This document shows positions 46,398 to 59,543 of a stretch of 64,000 nt of DNA, piece after piece. Below the pieces are notes generated by a model, which ran no database searches, was not told where the DNA came from, and saw nothing but the letters and a program-made list of their open reading frames with translations. Source of the stretch: Ectocarpus siliculosus (Eukaryota; Sar; Phaeophyceae; Ectocarpales; Ectocarpaceae); contig FN649729.1 in assembly GCA_000310025.1 (NCBI GenBank), forward strand, positions 1,614,283 to 1,678,282, given 5' to 3'. Each line of letters starts with the position of its first letter. The first letter of the stretch is position 1. The position numbers were made by a program, and so were the translations under genes.

Positions 46398-49300
46398 CCC
46401 CCCCCCCCAANNNNNNNNNNNNNNNNNNNNNNNNNNNNNNNNNNNNNNNNNNNNNNNNNNNNNNNNNNNNNNNNNNNNNNNNNNNNNNNNNNNNNNNNCC
46501 CCCCCCCCCCCCCCCCCCTCTCTCTCTCTGCAAAGCAGCCCTCGACCGCTACCACAGGGCCAGGTGACCGCAAAAATACCATCACTCGGCGCCGAGACCT
46601 CCCGCTGAGACACCCAGACAGGAATGAGTCGAGAAGCGCTGTATGATCCAATAAAAATGTACACACATCTGTCTGAACCGCCGGCTTGCTCATGAACAAC
46701 ACAGGCATGCGCAAGACCGCTGGAGAAGGGAATATCCGACTTCGGGGTCAAATTGGTTACCTTTTCAATACCCCCGTGCTTTTTCTTAGGGGCAAGGGTC
46801 TGGTCGAATACTGGCAAACCTAAACTTGTGTTTTTTTTACTTTTTCTACTCGATGCAGGGTTTGGCCGAGGGCAATAACACCTTGGCCAACCGAGCAGCG
46901 CAGGAGGCCAAAGAAGCCAGGGTTACGGCGGGGCAGAGGGCAGAACAAGCTGAAGCACAGGTGACAAGCTCGGGTTCTGCATAGTACCGCCATCACCTGA
47001 TGTCCAATCCCTTCGGCGTTCCACCGTTTGGCTTCGGGCTAATTTCTCGCACTGTCGTTGACCGCAAGCCTGCTGCGTCAACCACGAGTACGTGCTCAAG
47101 CGAGCTTTTGGTGAATATCGGTGTATAGGTGTGTTTGAGGCGGGTTGTTTCTTTTTCTGATATACGAAGGTCAGGATTGATTTTTGAGTGCAGACCGCCT
47201 TCGGACTCTTTCGTTGAGGAGGGGAATGATGACCGCGAAATCTGCGCAGGGGGGCTCTACACCTGTCTCCGGTAAGGGCGAACGGAGACCGAGAGCCAGT
47301 CACCGACGTTAGGGGAGAATATGTCGTCTCATTGCCGAGAGACGAGGTGTAAAGTCCGGTACCCCAGCTTGGGACAGTGGCATGCAAACCATGAAACACA
47401 AGCATTCTAGTGTGAGGAGAAGGTGCACTCTGTGCGCACCAAGAGATCACGAGCATATCTGTTATGTGATTGAACGGGAAACCGTGATACAACCGCAGAT
47501 CACGCTGACGGCAACAAGTATCGGTCTACATTTACCGTGAATACATGTGAGAATATAGTATTTCCACGTTTTTCGTCGCTAAGATTGAGAAGCTGATTGT
47601 TGTTGATGTTGACTGCCATCGCCACCTTCAACTCCCCGTGATGAACATGTCCTGCGTGAACACGCAGCTGGCAGGGCAAGTGGCTGCCACTCGCGAGGCG
47701 GAAGCGAGGGTACAGCAAGCAATCTCCCGCTGGGAGGGGGAGAAGGTGGACCGACTCAGGTTCAGAAAGGAATATATTACCAAGTGCTCCGAGGCTCAGG
47801 TACTACTTGTTGTTTTCTCTGCGCTTGGTTGGATGCATGTCTACAGGAATAATATTCCTAGTATTTTATGGCCTATCTCTAAATCGGTTTACCCGAGAAT
47901 AGCACAACGATCGGTAATCTGCCTCTCTGTCCGAAACAAAACAGATCGTCGGCAATCAACCCCGCATCGTACGCTGTATTGACCACATGTGTGAATGTGA
48001 CGTGTATTCAGGACGTGGGCCAAAACCACACGGATGCTTTATATCCGGGTTCCTCCTCCACTTGCGGAATGCGTCGTTGAACCCACTATAATCTAGAAGC
48101 TTGGTGGTGTTCATATTTTCGCCAAAGGTTGCTAACCCTAAACCCTAACCCTAGCCCTGTGTGCCCCAATCGTTTTCGTGTACGATTGCTCGAAGGAGCG
48201 AGAACGGACCGTGAGAGACCTCCGGGCTCGCCTCAAAGAAGCTACCGACCGGTTGTCTAAGTACGACGGGCTGCCGGAATCTCAGCAAATTCGGCAGCGT
48301 ATGCTCGACCTTGAGGTAGGCGGCACCATGAGCAGAACGAGCAGAAGGCAGGAAAATTCGGGCAAACACAGAAGAGAAGTTACACTAGGGCCGTAGTACC
48401 AGCGACGAACTGCGACGCCCTGCCCACCTTGTCGGTTCCGACTCACACCCAGTGTTGAAATCATCGTCGGTTCTCGAATACCCTGCAATGGCGCTAGAAC
48501 TGGTTTTGTACAGAACCCGAGGGGCTCCCACTAGCACAGAGAGCGGGGGACGACCTCAAGCGGGTAATGGAGCGACGAAGAGCTCCACCATACGTTGTAT
48601 TGAATGTTCGTCTTCGTACGACGAAGAGAAAATGGACGTACCGTAATACGTGCTCATTTTCCAGCTGTGGTTTTGTCTCATGTACTGCAAAATCAACCGA
48701 ACCGGCGGCCTACGTGTGTGGGGTTTTCAGGGGGATCGGCAACGGGCCAACGACGAAACCTCCGAGAGGGAGAAGGAGCTCGAAGAGAGGCAACGAGACA
48801 TCGATGCTCTCAACGATAAGGTAGGATTCTATTCTGGGAAAGGGGTTTTGGGTGAGAAGCCGGACGTGCACTTTGCTTGCTGCCCCAGGAGCCTCCTTCG
48901 GATTGAAAATTATTGTTGCCGTTCGGCTTGGTCAGAACATCTAGGGGTTCAACCCGTGACAGATCTCAGTGCCCAAACGAATACTTGGTTTTCCCGAAAG
49001 ACTCGATTTCCCTCACGATACCTCCACCCCTTTAACGCACGCTGGCCATGTCGTGGTGATAGCTGAAAGCCGTTCAAGACGCGCGAGATGCGGCATTGAA
49101 GCAAAGCGAAGTACTGGAAACCACAGTGGACAGCGTTCTAAGGGACAGGTGACAGAAATTTCGGCAAGGTATCGTATGAACTACATCCAGCAGGTCCCGA
49201 AGCGAGAAGAAGGGCACTCTCAATACGGATAAGGGGAGCAGCAGGGGGCGGCTTTGCAGGCATGCCACGGCGAGAATTTTCACAATACCTTTCGACGCAC

Positions 49301-52300
49301 ACCACCGAAGTTTCTCCTTGAGACGGAGAGGCCTGTTTCAACAAGCGAAACAAAACCCACATGAATATTTTCCACCTGTCGGGGAGTTGCCTGGCCCTGC
49401 TCAGCGGAAGCACCGCCGAAAGCTACCCCCAGCCATGGGAAACAAGAGTGTGTCACGCCCTGCGTCTTTGACCCCGGATGAAACACGAGCGCATGGTCGA
49501 TCCTGTTTGCGATGGTTCTCCCGTGGATGCAATAGGGGTGACGCCGTCAAGCGGGCCGAGAAGGCAGGGAAGGCCTTGACCAAAGCTCGAAAGCAGGCAG
49601 ACGAGGACGGCATGCAGATCGAAACACTAAAGGTGCGGTGTGAGTGCAAGTCATCTGCGTAGCTTCGTTCGTCGATTTATGTTCGTGTAGAGTCAGCAGT
49701 TAATGTGACGAGGGGTTTGCAAGTTCTCGAAGATCAAACGCTGGCGGAGATGTTTTCTTCTGTCGCCGCATCTCTCTCACTCACTCTTTACCTCTCTCTT
49801 TTCGGCAGTTCAAAATGCGCCAATAAGTGTTGAAAACGAGACGTGATCGGACTAGGAGTTTTGAACGCTCATTACTCTCATGAATTTGGCAAATGTTTGT
49901 TGCCGCGCCGCGATGTAACCCAGAACGAGGTTCTCGGGGTGCGGAAAGAAATGAAGCGAGTGAAAAAGGATGCGCCCTGGGTGTTCAAAGGAGGAGGTAA
50001 AAGCCAAGGCAGCAGCAGCAACAACACAAATGCTGCGGATCGCATCCGTGAAAGCAGCAACTCGACAAGCGGCGACACCGGGGAGATCCACGAGCAGGGG
50101 TGAGCGCCGGCAACTCTTCTCTGCGCCTGTTTGGTTAGTGCTACGTTTGCTCTGGAATTATTATTACTATCTTGTGTGTTGTATCGCCCAGCATTTCCCG
50201 TGTGGGTCTGAAAACGGTAGTCTTCTTCCTGCACAATTTTGGGTTCAATAGAACAGCGTATTTTGACAAAATCTAGCACCACAACATGACCCATATCCAG
50301 CGCCAAATTGTATTGAACCAGTCGAACCACAGTCAGTGCCAGTTTACAGGTCGACGAATGGAAGAAAACCGATAGTGACGCGTTCTGCCTGGCCAAGGAG
50401 CCGGTCATCTCAACACAAGGTTGACCACGACAGTACTGTCCTGTTTTTTGTCGTGTCTGACTTGGAAAACCAAAGGGTTGTGTCTTACACATCAACTTGT
50501 CTACGAAAACAGTTCGCTGAAGAGTACGTTCCAGGTTCAACGTAGAGTACAGTCATTTCTAATGTCTAATTCGATGCAAAACCTCATGTGTGGGAATATG
50601 CAGAAACACGTTCGAGCGTCCTTTTTAATCCTCTTCTGAATCGTTCATCTCGCCTTTGACGCCCTGTGTATCAGGAACAATTGCCCCCAATACGGCAAGT
50701 TGGAAGCGATGACAACGACGGCGAAGCATGCTGTCCAGACTCTCCTTCGATACCGCGTTTTTATCTCCGTTCGCTTAAAAATCGGGATGTGTACTAATGT
50801 TGCCGCCCGAAGTTGGCGTTGATGTTTCGAAAAGCAGATTTCCACCAGCAGCAGCCCACACAGCGCTTCTTCCGCGTCCCCCTCCGCCCCCTCCCCCCCG
50901 CCGCCGCGTTCTGTTTTCACGCTTACTTCCCATGGGCATAAGGGATGGCGGCATCTTGGGCGCTCGGCGCCGCCCCGCATCGGCGGTTTCTTCGGGAAGC
51001 GGTAGCAGCGACGATGAAGAGGGCAGAAGTGAAAACGGAGCGGAAACGATGGTTGGCAAAGCCGCGGAGACAGGTAGTTGGAACGTGTGCAAGGGAGGTT
51101 GCGTACTTGAAGTGTGTCGCCCGTCGAAATTCACTCATTGATTTGTTGCGTTGTGGAATCATTGCTATTGCTTCGAAATCTCACAGAAACCGCTTCTAGC
51201 CAAAATGCCTGGTTAATGTATCGGTTATGTCTTCGATGACAGCTACAACCGTGGCCGTTGCGACGTCGTAAACTCTAACGATACATTTCAAATAATGCCG
51301 GCCATCACGCAGTATACTGCTGTCATTTCGCGAAATGCTTTTGAACAGGTCCGCGGGGCGTCGCGGAGCTTCTGCGTCGACATCCGAAGAGGCACGAGTT
51401 ACAGCGCCGAGGGCTTCGCGCCCTGAGAGACTTAGCCTACAAGGGTGAGAAGGCTGTTATACTCATGTCTAGCACTCTTAATTATACCCCCTCCCCCCGG
51501 CAATGCCTATGCTTGTTGCGGTCGCGTCCACTCAGCGCGTCGAAGATAGCTTCGATTGCGGGGCACACAACAAGATCACCCTCTCTCTCTCGCGTAAACC
51601 GGCCATACCGTGCTCGTGTAGGTGCAGCATTCAGAATAGTTTGAATCATACTCTTCACATCAGCTCGGAAGCGTTCATCATGGATATTCGAGCCGTACCA
51701 CCGTCCATTGCTCGTTTCCATCCTGAGGTACAGTCGTGGCTCCGGTGTACGAGGGTGGTGTGACAAAGGCCGTCGACCCTCATACATATATCGAGCCCCC
51801 TCTTGTACCGGAATAAGAATGTACTACAACTATTGTACAGCGGGTCGACTCTGTGACAACCGGTTTCGACCCTCTTATACCGGAGCCCGCTCATATACGG
51901 TACCGTCTGATATCGGAGCCACGACTGTCTGTTTGTCCGTGTTCCACAACACGGGCACATTTCTGTCGTTGAAATAACACGACCCGTTTGCTGAGCTAAC
52001 ACGACGACACCAGCAACCCAAATCACTAACATTCTTTGTTGCGGTTTTTTCATGTCTCAAAAGGCGACGAGGAAAGGGCGGCGGTGGCAGCAGCGGGGGG
52101 CGTAGCTGCCGCGGTCCATGCCATGAACCGCTTCCCGGCAGATTCCAGAGTACAGGTGAACGACGACGAACGCCCAAGGCCGAAAGAAAAAAAGTGGGTG
52201 TTCGTCCCGCCGACTTGAAAAATCATCGTTTGTCCGAACATTCGACCATCAGCAGATTCCCAGTAGCCCCGGACCAACGACTCAGAACAACCCTTGAATA

Positions 52301-55300
52301 GTATGCACTGAGAGCAGCACATGTTGCGACCGACACGAGTCGTGTGTTCAGGAACGCGCCCTCGAAACCTGTTTCGGATGGTAGTCTCTAACAGCTGCAA
52401 CAGCATGTCTGTGTCGCGTTCTCCCCGTGCCATGATTTGGAATGCCAGGGTGGGTCGTAAAACTTGCAGTAGTGGCATGTGATTGACATTCTAACCCTTA
52501 CGCTCGGTTTTAACTCGGACAAAGCTCGGGAAATACTTTGTCGTGGTTTCAAACCCAAGCTGTACACGGGATACAGACAAGCGAGGAGAGGAGTACTGAT
52601 GGTGCGCACAGGGCAGGCCAAAGAGCTGAGGATTCCATTCCGCACGGAATACGATGACGATGCAAGTGTGCAATCAAATTTATGCATACAGAAGTCCCGT
52701 TTTCACGGCTGGTGTCCGGTGCGCTATTTGCTGCGGTGCCAGAAGGTTGAGTGCGATTGGACGAGAAGGTCCTGTCTCTAACCGAATTTGTTCAATGTGT
52801 ATTTGTGCGCAGGTCGGCGGAGTGAAGACCCTTGCACATCTGGCCTTCGGAAACGACGTCAACAGAATAGAGGTGCGTGCTACAGCTTATGCTGCGAACC
52901 AACAGCGCTTCAATACACTCCAGAGTAGTATATAACACGATGTGGTATATTGTGCACGTTGCAACAACTTCGTGTGGACTGAGAGCCCACCCTCAGTGCC
53001 GTGGATGGGACCCATGACTTGGCGTGGCCTGGTCCACCATGCGCCGTGGTGTGAACGACCCCGTCGCAGTGTGGCTGAGCTTGTCCTCATTCCACCCTCG
53101 TGGTCGTGCGCGCAATGCTTTCAGGTCGGTTCTTCCGGGGGCACGGCCGCAATCCTTCGCACCATGGCCGCCAACCCAGCCGACCCGGAGTTACAAGGGG
53201 AGGCGTGCACGGCATTTACGAACCTTTCCCACAACTGCGACCGGAACAGGAAGCTCGTTGTCGAGGGTGGAGGTCTCATCCTCATCCTCAACGCCATGCA
53301 GGCGAGGAAAACCCCAACACCTAACGGCAGTCCCTCTGCCATTTATATCTGCCAATCATGTGCCCTGTCAAAATGCTGTCTGCTCCGGGCTTCGTAATAT
53401 CGCGATTTATGAGGCGTTATTGTTGGTTGTGGTGGCGGTGGATTTGTCTCAGACCTGCATCCTCGTCCGCACTCTTCGAAAACGTGGTCACCAACTGTCA
53501 ACACACAAACCATAAAACGACCCAGAGCATTTTCCACCAGACGAGAAGACGCTGTAAATTCGTACTTGGCACGACCAAATCTAGACGAAGAGCACACAGA
53601 GTCGGGAAATGAGTAGTAGACAAAAGCAAAGGTTGGAGCACCACCACGAAGTCAAGTACTCGTGAAAAGCGAGGAGTGGTGATCATCTCTTTTTGCCGCC
53701 GACCAGGCCAGTTTCGTGCGTGCCCTGAGTGTATGAAAGGATTGTCATACGAAAGTGCGCCTTTCCTACCAAAATCGAGCAGACTTTCCCTGGACATCCG
53801 AAGCTGCAGCGCCAAGCATGCTGGGCCCTCCTGACGCTCGCGGCGAACGACGAAATATCGAGGGTAATCGCAAGCGAGGGCGGGGTGGGTGCCATCATCG
53901 CAGCGATGATCAACAACGCCGAGTGAGATGCTTCGTGGAAGTCTTTACAAGCGTTAGAATGGAACTTCCGGCCGCCGTATGCGGCCATAGTTGCTGAGTG
54001 GAACGTGAATTACACCCGTACCCATGACAGCAAATGACAGACCGGTACACGAGTTCCACCTTGTCTCCGCGTTGTTGATTGGTGCAGTTGTGTTGTGAGA
54101 ATATGAGAATAAAATCTGTCGTTTCAACCAGAGGAAAGTTACGGACGATTGAATTGAATTTACCTTTGCAACGTTAGGTCGCACACCACACGACGGAAAG
54201 GCACTCACACAACGCCCTCGACAATGTACGAAGGACGATCCCCGAGCTCATGATGCCCCTATTGCAAAGACCATCGATTCCCTTTTCGTGCGATTTTCAC
54301 TATGCCTTACTCCCTTCCCGACCCCCCACCCTCTGCCCTTCCGCGTGTGTGAAGTGATACCTCCGTGCAACATTTTGGCTGCTGGGCTCTGGCCAACGTG
54401 GGGTGGGGGCAAGCCGACGTGCAGAGGTTTGCAAGGGAAGAGGGCGCGATAGAAGTCATCCAGGTAGCACAGTATTTAGCGTTGTTGGTATTTGTGTCAT
54501 TGTCGTCGTGGTTGATGATACTGTTGATATATATTTGTATATGTATTTTTTTCTTCACTTCAAATCAGCGCTTACAGCACTAAACTAGTGCCGTTTACTC
54601 CAACCCGTGGTCACACAGAAGGACCCCAGTCTAACCTCCCCTCCTGCGGTACGTTGCCTTCGATTTTTAATGCGAGAAGACTTCCGCCTCTTCCCTCTGT
54701 GTACACACGAACTAGCGCTATCCACTAGGCCAGGAGCGGAAGCGAGAGAGAAACTCACTTACGCCGGGATTCGAACCCCTGACCTGACCTCTAGAAGGTT
54801 TCGAGGATACCAAGTAGACCACCGGGGCGATGTTGATGGTACTGGCATATTGTTGCTGTTGTCGCTGTTGATGTTGTTGCTGTTGGTGATATCGGAGGCG
54901 CTTTTGTTGGTGCTGGTGGTTTTGTCTTTGCTGCAGATTTGACACATTTCGAGCCATTTCATCGTACGAAAGAGGCCTCGCAAGTGGACGTGGGTGTGGA
55001 TGTAGTGTCCCCAATACCATATACAGATGGTATTCTATCACGCCCTCTTCAGAATTAGTCCGCAGCCTTTGGAGGGCGATGCAATATAGGGCGGTGGTGT
55101 GAAAAAGGCTGTAGGGAGCGGTGAAAGGAATCAACACGAGATCTCGCTGTGGTTCACAATAACACGGGTATTCTTTCTTTTGACAGATAGGACCTTTTTA
55201 GGTGTCGTTTCCGGGAATCACTTTGGGTGAACAGATGGAATGGAACACCCAACAACGTCTGCCTCGAGGCATCATCTGTGAAGAACCATACTTGTCTGTC

Positions 55301-55739
55301 AGCACCTCGGTAGTGACCCAACTCGAAGAATCTAACGGGTTTTACGACTACGGGTAACGATGAGCGTTCCTCGAAATCGTAGTCTCATGGTTGTTCAGCC
55401 GACCGTACGGGCAGGGTACAAATTGAAAATAAGAACTGGTTTGCCTGCCACGACGGCGACGAGTCAGATTGCCATTCAAACCGCAACCTTCCATACAACA
55501 CCGGAAAGAAATTCATCGTGCAGATGCCAAAGTATATTTCCTCTCGTGCGCCACCAAAATCGATGGAATAGGCTGTTGTAGGTCGTCCTGTGCTAAGACA
55601 TGTCGCCCCTTTGCTGGTGGATTGTTTTTTTTCTGTCCAGACTGCGGTTCAGAGGTTTCCGGAACATCAGGCCCTTGTAGCGAAGGCGCGCCTGGCGTCG
55701 AGCATCATTCTCGAGGGGGTGGGGCTCGCGCCGGTGTAA
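41284..55739 (+). CDS. TKL-like protein kinase fused to coiled coil and armadillo repeats
   Basis: Twenty-five exons join in phase into at least 987 residues; the first exon(s) are missing. Exons: 41284-41405, 42112-42309, 42799-42918, 43231-43378, 43700-43744, 44087-44167, 44497-44682, 45227-45390, 45695-45788, 45957-46055, 46859-46960, 47668-47799, 48196-48315, 48731-48820, 49063-49148, 49536-49632, 49924-50099, 50943-51073, 51349-51444, 52064-52155, 52813-52872, 53125-53301, 53783-53922, 54355-54463, 55641-55739. Kinase (about residues 20-285): GRGSYGEV, Lys45 in VAAK, HRDLSSRN, DLG in place of DFG, YAAPEVLTG, IDVFSFGVLLAQL. About 300-690 is charged coiled coil (KELEERQRDIDALNDK). After a Ser/Asn linker, residues about 730-987 are armadillo repeats (QRQACWALLTLAANDE; HFGCWALANVGWG). 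A small exon 52352-52380 (ERALETCFG) would fit a gap in one repeat but breaks phase alone. Introns after 44167 and 53301 start GC. Likely a scaffolded signalling kinase; partners unknown. Confidence 0.88.
41951..42013 (-). other. tRNA-like sequence in a kinase intron
   Basis: The minus strand carries GTTGTAGGTTCGAATCTC (B-box-like) about 45 bases downstream of an A-box-like GAGTGGTTGTTATCC. It is probably another tRNA-derived SINE head; a complete cloverleaf is not convincing. Confidence 0.35.
46325..46510 (+). repeat. CT/GT microsatellite flanking an assembly gap
   Basis: (CT)n, (GT)n, (CT)n, then a C run border 88 unknown bases at 46411-46498; a C run resumes on the other side. The gap lies between kinase exons at 46055 and 46859 and could hide a small exon. 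Confidence 0.95.
48130..48156 (+). repeat. Interstitial telomere-like repeat
   Basis: GCTAACCCTAAACCCTAACC followed by CTAGCCCTG, in an intron of the kinase gene. Confidence 0.75.
51730..51928. mobile_element. Small MITE-like element, 199 bp
   Basis: The ends are perfect 15-base inverted repeats, ACAGTCGTGGCTCCG and CGGAGCCACGACTGT. Inside are further GACCCTC-TATACC blocks in both orientations. No target-site duplication is clear. It lies in the kinase-gene intron between exons at 51444 and 52064. Confidence 0.65.
54545..54832 (-). mobile_element. tRNA-derived SINE
   Basis: On the minus strand a tRNA-like head (54832-54760) has an A-box-like GGTGGTCTACTTGGTA and a consensus B box in GGGGTTCGAATCCCG. 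An unrelated body follows, and the element ends in an A run (T run 54545-54552 on the plus strand). The 3' body is shared with 4322-4412. It sits in the last intron of the kinase gene, in antisense orientation. Confidence 0.68.
54848..54898 (+). repeat. TTG/CTG-rich repeat
   Basis: Imperfect GTTGCTGTTGTCGCTGTTG-type array in the last intron of the kinase gene, next to the SINE head. Confidence 0.75.
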
Positions 55740-58700
55740 CCCAATATTGCGCGTCCAGCAGTACTGTGTGCTACTACGTGTTTTACGCGCGTTGACGGAC
55801 ACCTTTGTTGCGGACCCTTATGCATGATGGTGGTTTAGAAATATTGCCCGCTTCATATTGCCCGCTTCCCCCTTTGTATTTGTTTGAAAAAGGGATTGAC
55901 GTTTGAAATGTGAGTTTTGCTGCGGTCCCACCTAGCCAAATCATTAACAATCCATTTCCCCATGCACGAAAGAGAGTGATCCTCAACGTTTATGAACAAC
56001 GTGAAGCGAACAAGTTGGCAGCAAAGCAATGCGTTGGCGGGCGCGACAACAATGTTAAGTCCGTCACGGCGCTGTATCGGCCATCATAACACCAACGTTT
56101 CTGAACCTCTCAATAGGTAGTGGTGTGAAGCGCATCGCAAGAGTAGCAATGGCTGTTCGTCGTGTAACCGCGTGCTGAAGGTCGCCTGTCTGTGTGATGG
56201 TGGTGTAGGCCGGAACGTTTTGCTCGCTAGTGAATCAGACAACGCTTTGCGGAACATCTCGAATCGTAGGAGGTACCCACCCATCGTAGTATTTTCCCTC
56301 TAAACTCGGCGTGATAATAAACAGCATGTTTCCTCTTCTACTGTTCGCTCATGGTGTTGGTAGTCGGCACACAGCGAGCGTCGTTTTTCGATCGCAACTA
56401 AAGGCTTCACTGCTTCTTCCGAGTCCTTGTTCGTTGTACCCGGTACCGCAGATATGCTACTAGGGAGAGTGTTGTTGGGAATCATTTTAGTCGGGGTCGC
56501 GCAAACGCCTGCGTCCGGCGATGCCATGTGGAATCCTGTTGTGTGCTCGTAGTTGGCAGGCACGCGCACTCTTTCAGTCTAACGAGCACACGGAATATCC
56601 TAGAGAAACAATATGAGCAGCTTCCTGGACATTTCCGCAGTACGTTCCACGCGCCCACCCATGCATCGGCATCAAATAAGAGCATGCTATCGCGTTGCGT
56701 CTGGGTAAAGGACTACGGCACGGGAAAGTCGATTTTCATTGTGTCTCGCTTCAAAAACTAGCAGAAGAACGCGCACAACCACACGCAAAAGATATGTTTT
56801 TTAAGCTCAGCTTGGAAGGAAGTGTTGCGCACCATAATATTCCTTGTTGTCATAGAGCGCAGTGGTTGGGACTTGTCCCCACCAGCATATTTTGCAGGCT
56901 CTGCATACCTCCACACACCTTCGCTCAAGAACCAAGACAGCATATTCAGAACGCAGGACGAAACATGCAACACGGCTGGTGCGTATTAATAATAAACAAT
57001 GCTTCTTGTTGACAATTGCTACACCTGTAGCCCATTAGCTCAGATCTGTTGCTGAAGCCGTCCGGTCGAAGACGGCAGCTGCGATCCACAAAGTCCGTAA
57101 ACAGCAGCCACAACATCCATCTTCTACTGCCGCATCCGGGATGAAAGACCCCCGTCGGTGTACAGCAGTAAGCTCATGCCCTTTCATAGTTGTGTTGGAC
57201 ATCCCGCAGTTCGGGGGATTGGGGCTCGTGGCGGCGATTGCAGCATGATGAGCGTTTGGTTTTGGATCCTGAACTGTGGGGTTTTAGGACCCAGCAGCAG
57301 CTTGCCATATCTGAGCGTGCCAACGAGCATGTCGCTGCTCCATGGGCCCTCCAGTACTGATTTGGCACCTAAGGCCGGGAAAATTTGAGCCGGAATTTCG
57401 TTTTCGATTATGCAAGTCTACCATACAGAGCGTACATGGCCGGCCGTATTCCCGCCGCATCTGACCGATCTAATGTGCTGGAATACATGTATTTTTCCAG
57501 TAATACACTCCTACAAAGCACAGAAATGGCTTCCCGTTCGAGATACATACATATTGTAACCAAGTCGAAGGAGGGTGTAGACGTCTTTGCATGAAGTGTG
57601 GAGATGACTTTGCTCTGTCATATTGTAGACTATGTGGGTGTAAATTTATATATATATTTTTCTCAGGATCCTAGTCTACATTACTGAGCTCTTTATCAAA
57701 CGAGTCTAAGATACAAGGATTAGCAATGAATCCATAGCGTCAGCGAAAGCTCTGTATTTCCACGACTGCCCGAGCAGCACACAGTGATATATCTCCCCCG
57801 TGGGTAACAGGGTCAAAATTACAGTTTGGTAGCCGTCTTGAACACCAATCTGTATGTTATGCTGGGAAGGTGTTTCGACTATGTGTGCGGTGAAATTGCT
57901 GCCGGTTCAGCGCATCATCTTGGTTGGTTGCATCGATGTCGTCCGTTTGTGGGCGAGATCATTGTTGTCTAATCAGTGGTGTTTGTTAGTCGTTCTCATT
58001 CAATAGAAAGAGACTCGTTGTGTCGTTGCGTCATCATATTATGTAAGAAAACAGTGAAAAATATGCTGGGAATAGCCGAAACGGCACGAACACATGTACC
58101 GCTACAATAATTAAGAAAAAAAAAATAATAATAATATACGACGCATCCCGAGGCGAACCACCTGCGCATTTTACCGCAAGAACGTCGTCTACAATAAAGC
58201 TGCTGCTGTATATGGAACACCAGCCATCCTGTCCCTGGCCACACTGTTGTAGGTACAAAGGTTGCAACACCTCCGTGCGAAAGGAAAGGGACCCACATCA
58301 TCTTCACAGCACATTCGTGGCAAACATGTTGGGACATACTGAAAAAGAGTGCGTTCAGGTACGAATCTGAGTACAGCAGCAGTACGGGCTCCCCCTTCCA
58401 GCATGTGGAGTGGGATTTGGCTCTTGTGTAGTCGGTCAGAAACGAGGAACTCCGCAACGAACACTCCCCAGCTTCGTATCAGTCTCTACATTTCCAGGTT
58501 CCAGAACCGATGTAGTCGTGTAGGCTACAGCATGTAGAATTATAGACTCACTCACGATTGTTTGCATGTTACAGGAAAAACTGGAGACCCAGGGCCCGCA
58601 GAACCAGTCTACAACCACTCCTCTTATTGCACTTCTACTTAGTCCATGTACATTGTCGATGGTGGTTCTTGACCTCGCGTGTCAAAGGGGGATAAGATTA

Positions 58701-59543
58701 GCCCTACTTACTATTTATCTTGCTGTTCAGTTAAACAAAACGTTGTGTCGATGTTTACTTTCTCTCGCCTCTTTCTAGGTACGACATGCCACATCGTCTA
58801 CCGTGGTGTAGTCTAGTTCACGTTTGCCTGTGAGCACGGAAGGCGTCCGGGCCAACACGAATAATGTTAGAAGTTTCGGGCAGAGACCAGAAGGATATCC
58901 ATTTGTATTTTTCAACAGTAACACGCTTCTCTTGTTTCATGTTCACTAATTGAAGTAGGAAGTAAAATGTTACCAGTATGAGTTACCACAGTACCAGAGC
59001 GGGAACCCCCCGACTCACAAAGTCTCCCAAGCTCCGTTTGGACTCTTGTCCCCTCAACAAACGTTGAACCCACCGGCGACTAAGCTGCAAAATCGGTTTG
59101 AGAGGAATACCCTTCGTGCTACCTGATGACGACGCCATGGTACCAACAAACGAAGGGAGCATGCGATTGTTCAGGAGGATCCGATTCGCAGGGTATCCGT
59201 CGATTGACTTTTACTAGAATCGGACAATGTCCTTGTTGATCGTGCGTACTTAGCGGCTCTGTCTCTCAGGTTGTCACCGGTGGTTGCTTCTACCCCGTGG
59301 AAGTGTCGGCAACGATGTTGAAGGAAGCTTAAGCTTACACCCGTAACCACAGGAACAAAAAACGAGGCAATTTGGGCACTGGCGCTGCGACGAATGCATA
59401 GTATACGGTCTCATCTTTTGCCACGTCATTTTTCTGCTCTCTGACACCGAGAGTGCTGGAGCAAGGGTCACGATGCGGCAACTAAGACCTAACCCAGCCC
59501 ATACCACCGACGTATCCCTGTGCTCCACCATCATCCAATACAG
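55740..59543. other. Intergenic stretch, no gene recognised
   Basis: Open frames are short and mutually overlapping, without recognisable domains or linked splice sites. Upstream exons of the membrane protein at 59544 should lie in the right-hand part but could not be identified. One perfect TACAGCAGTA at 57161. Confidence 0.5.

Noticed and set aside
46154-46817. Several open frames across the N gap
   Set aside because: They exist only because unknown bases are read through; flanking sequence is CT/GT microsatellite.
49970-50251. Alternative Ala-rich frame for the kinase-gene exon near 50000
   Set aside because: It would end in phase 1 and could not join the next exon at 50943; the frame NEVLGVRKEMKRVKK ends in phase 2 and joins cleanly.
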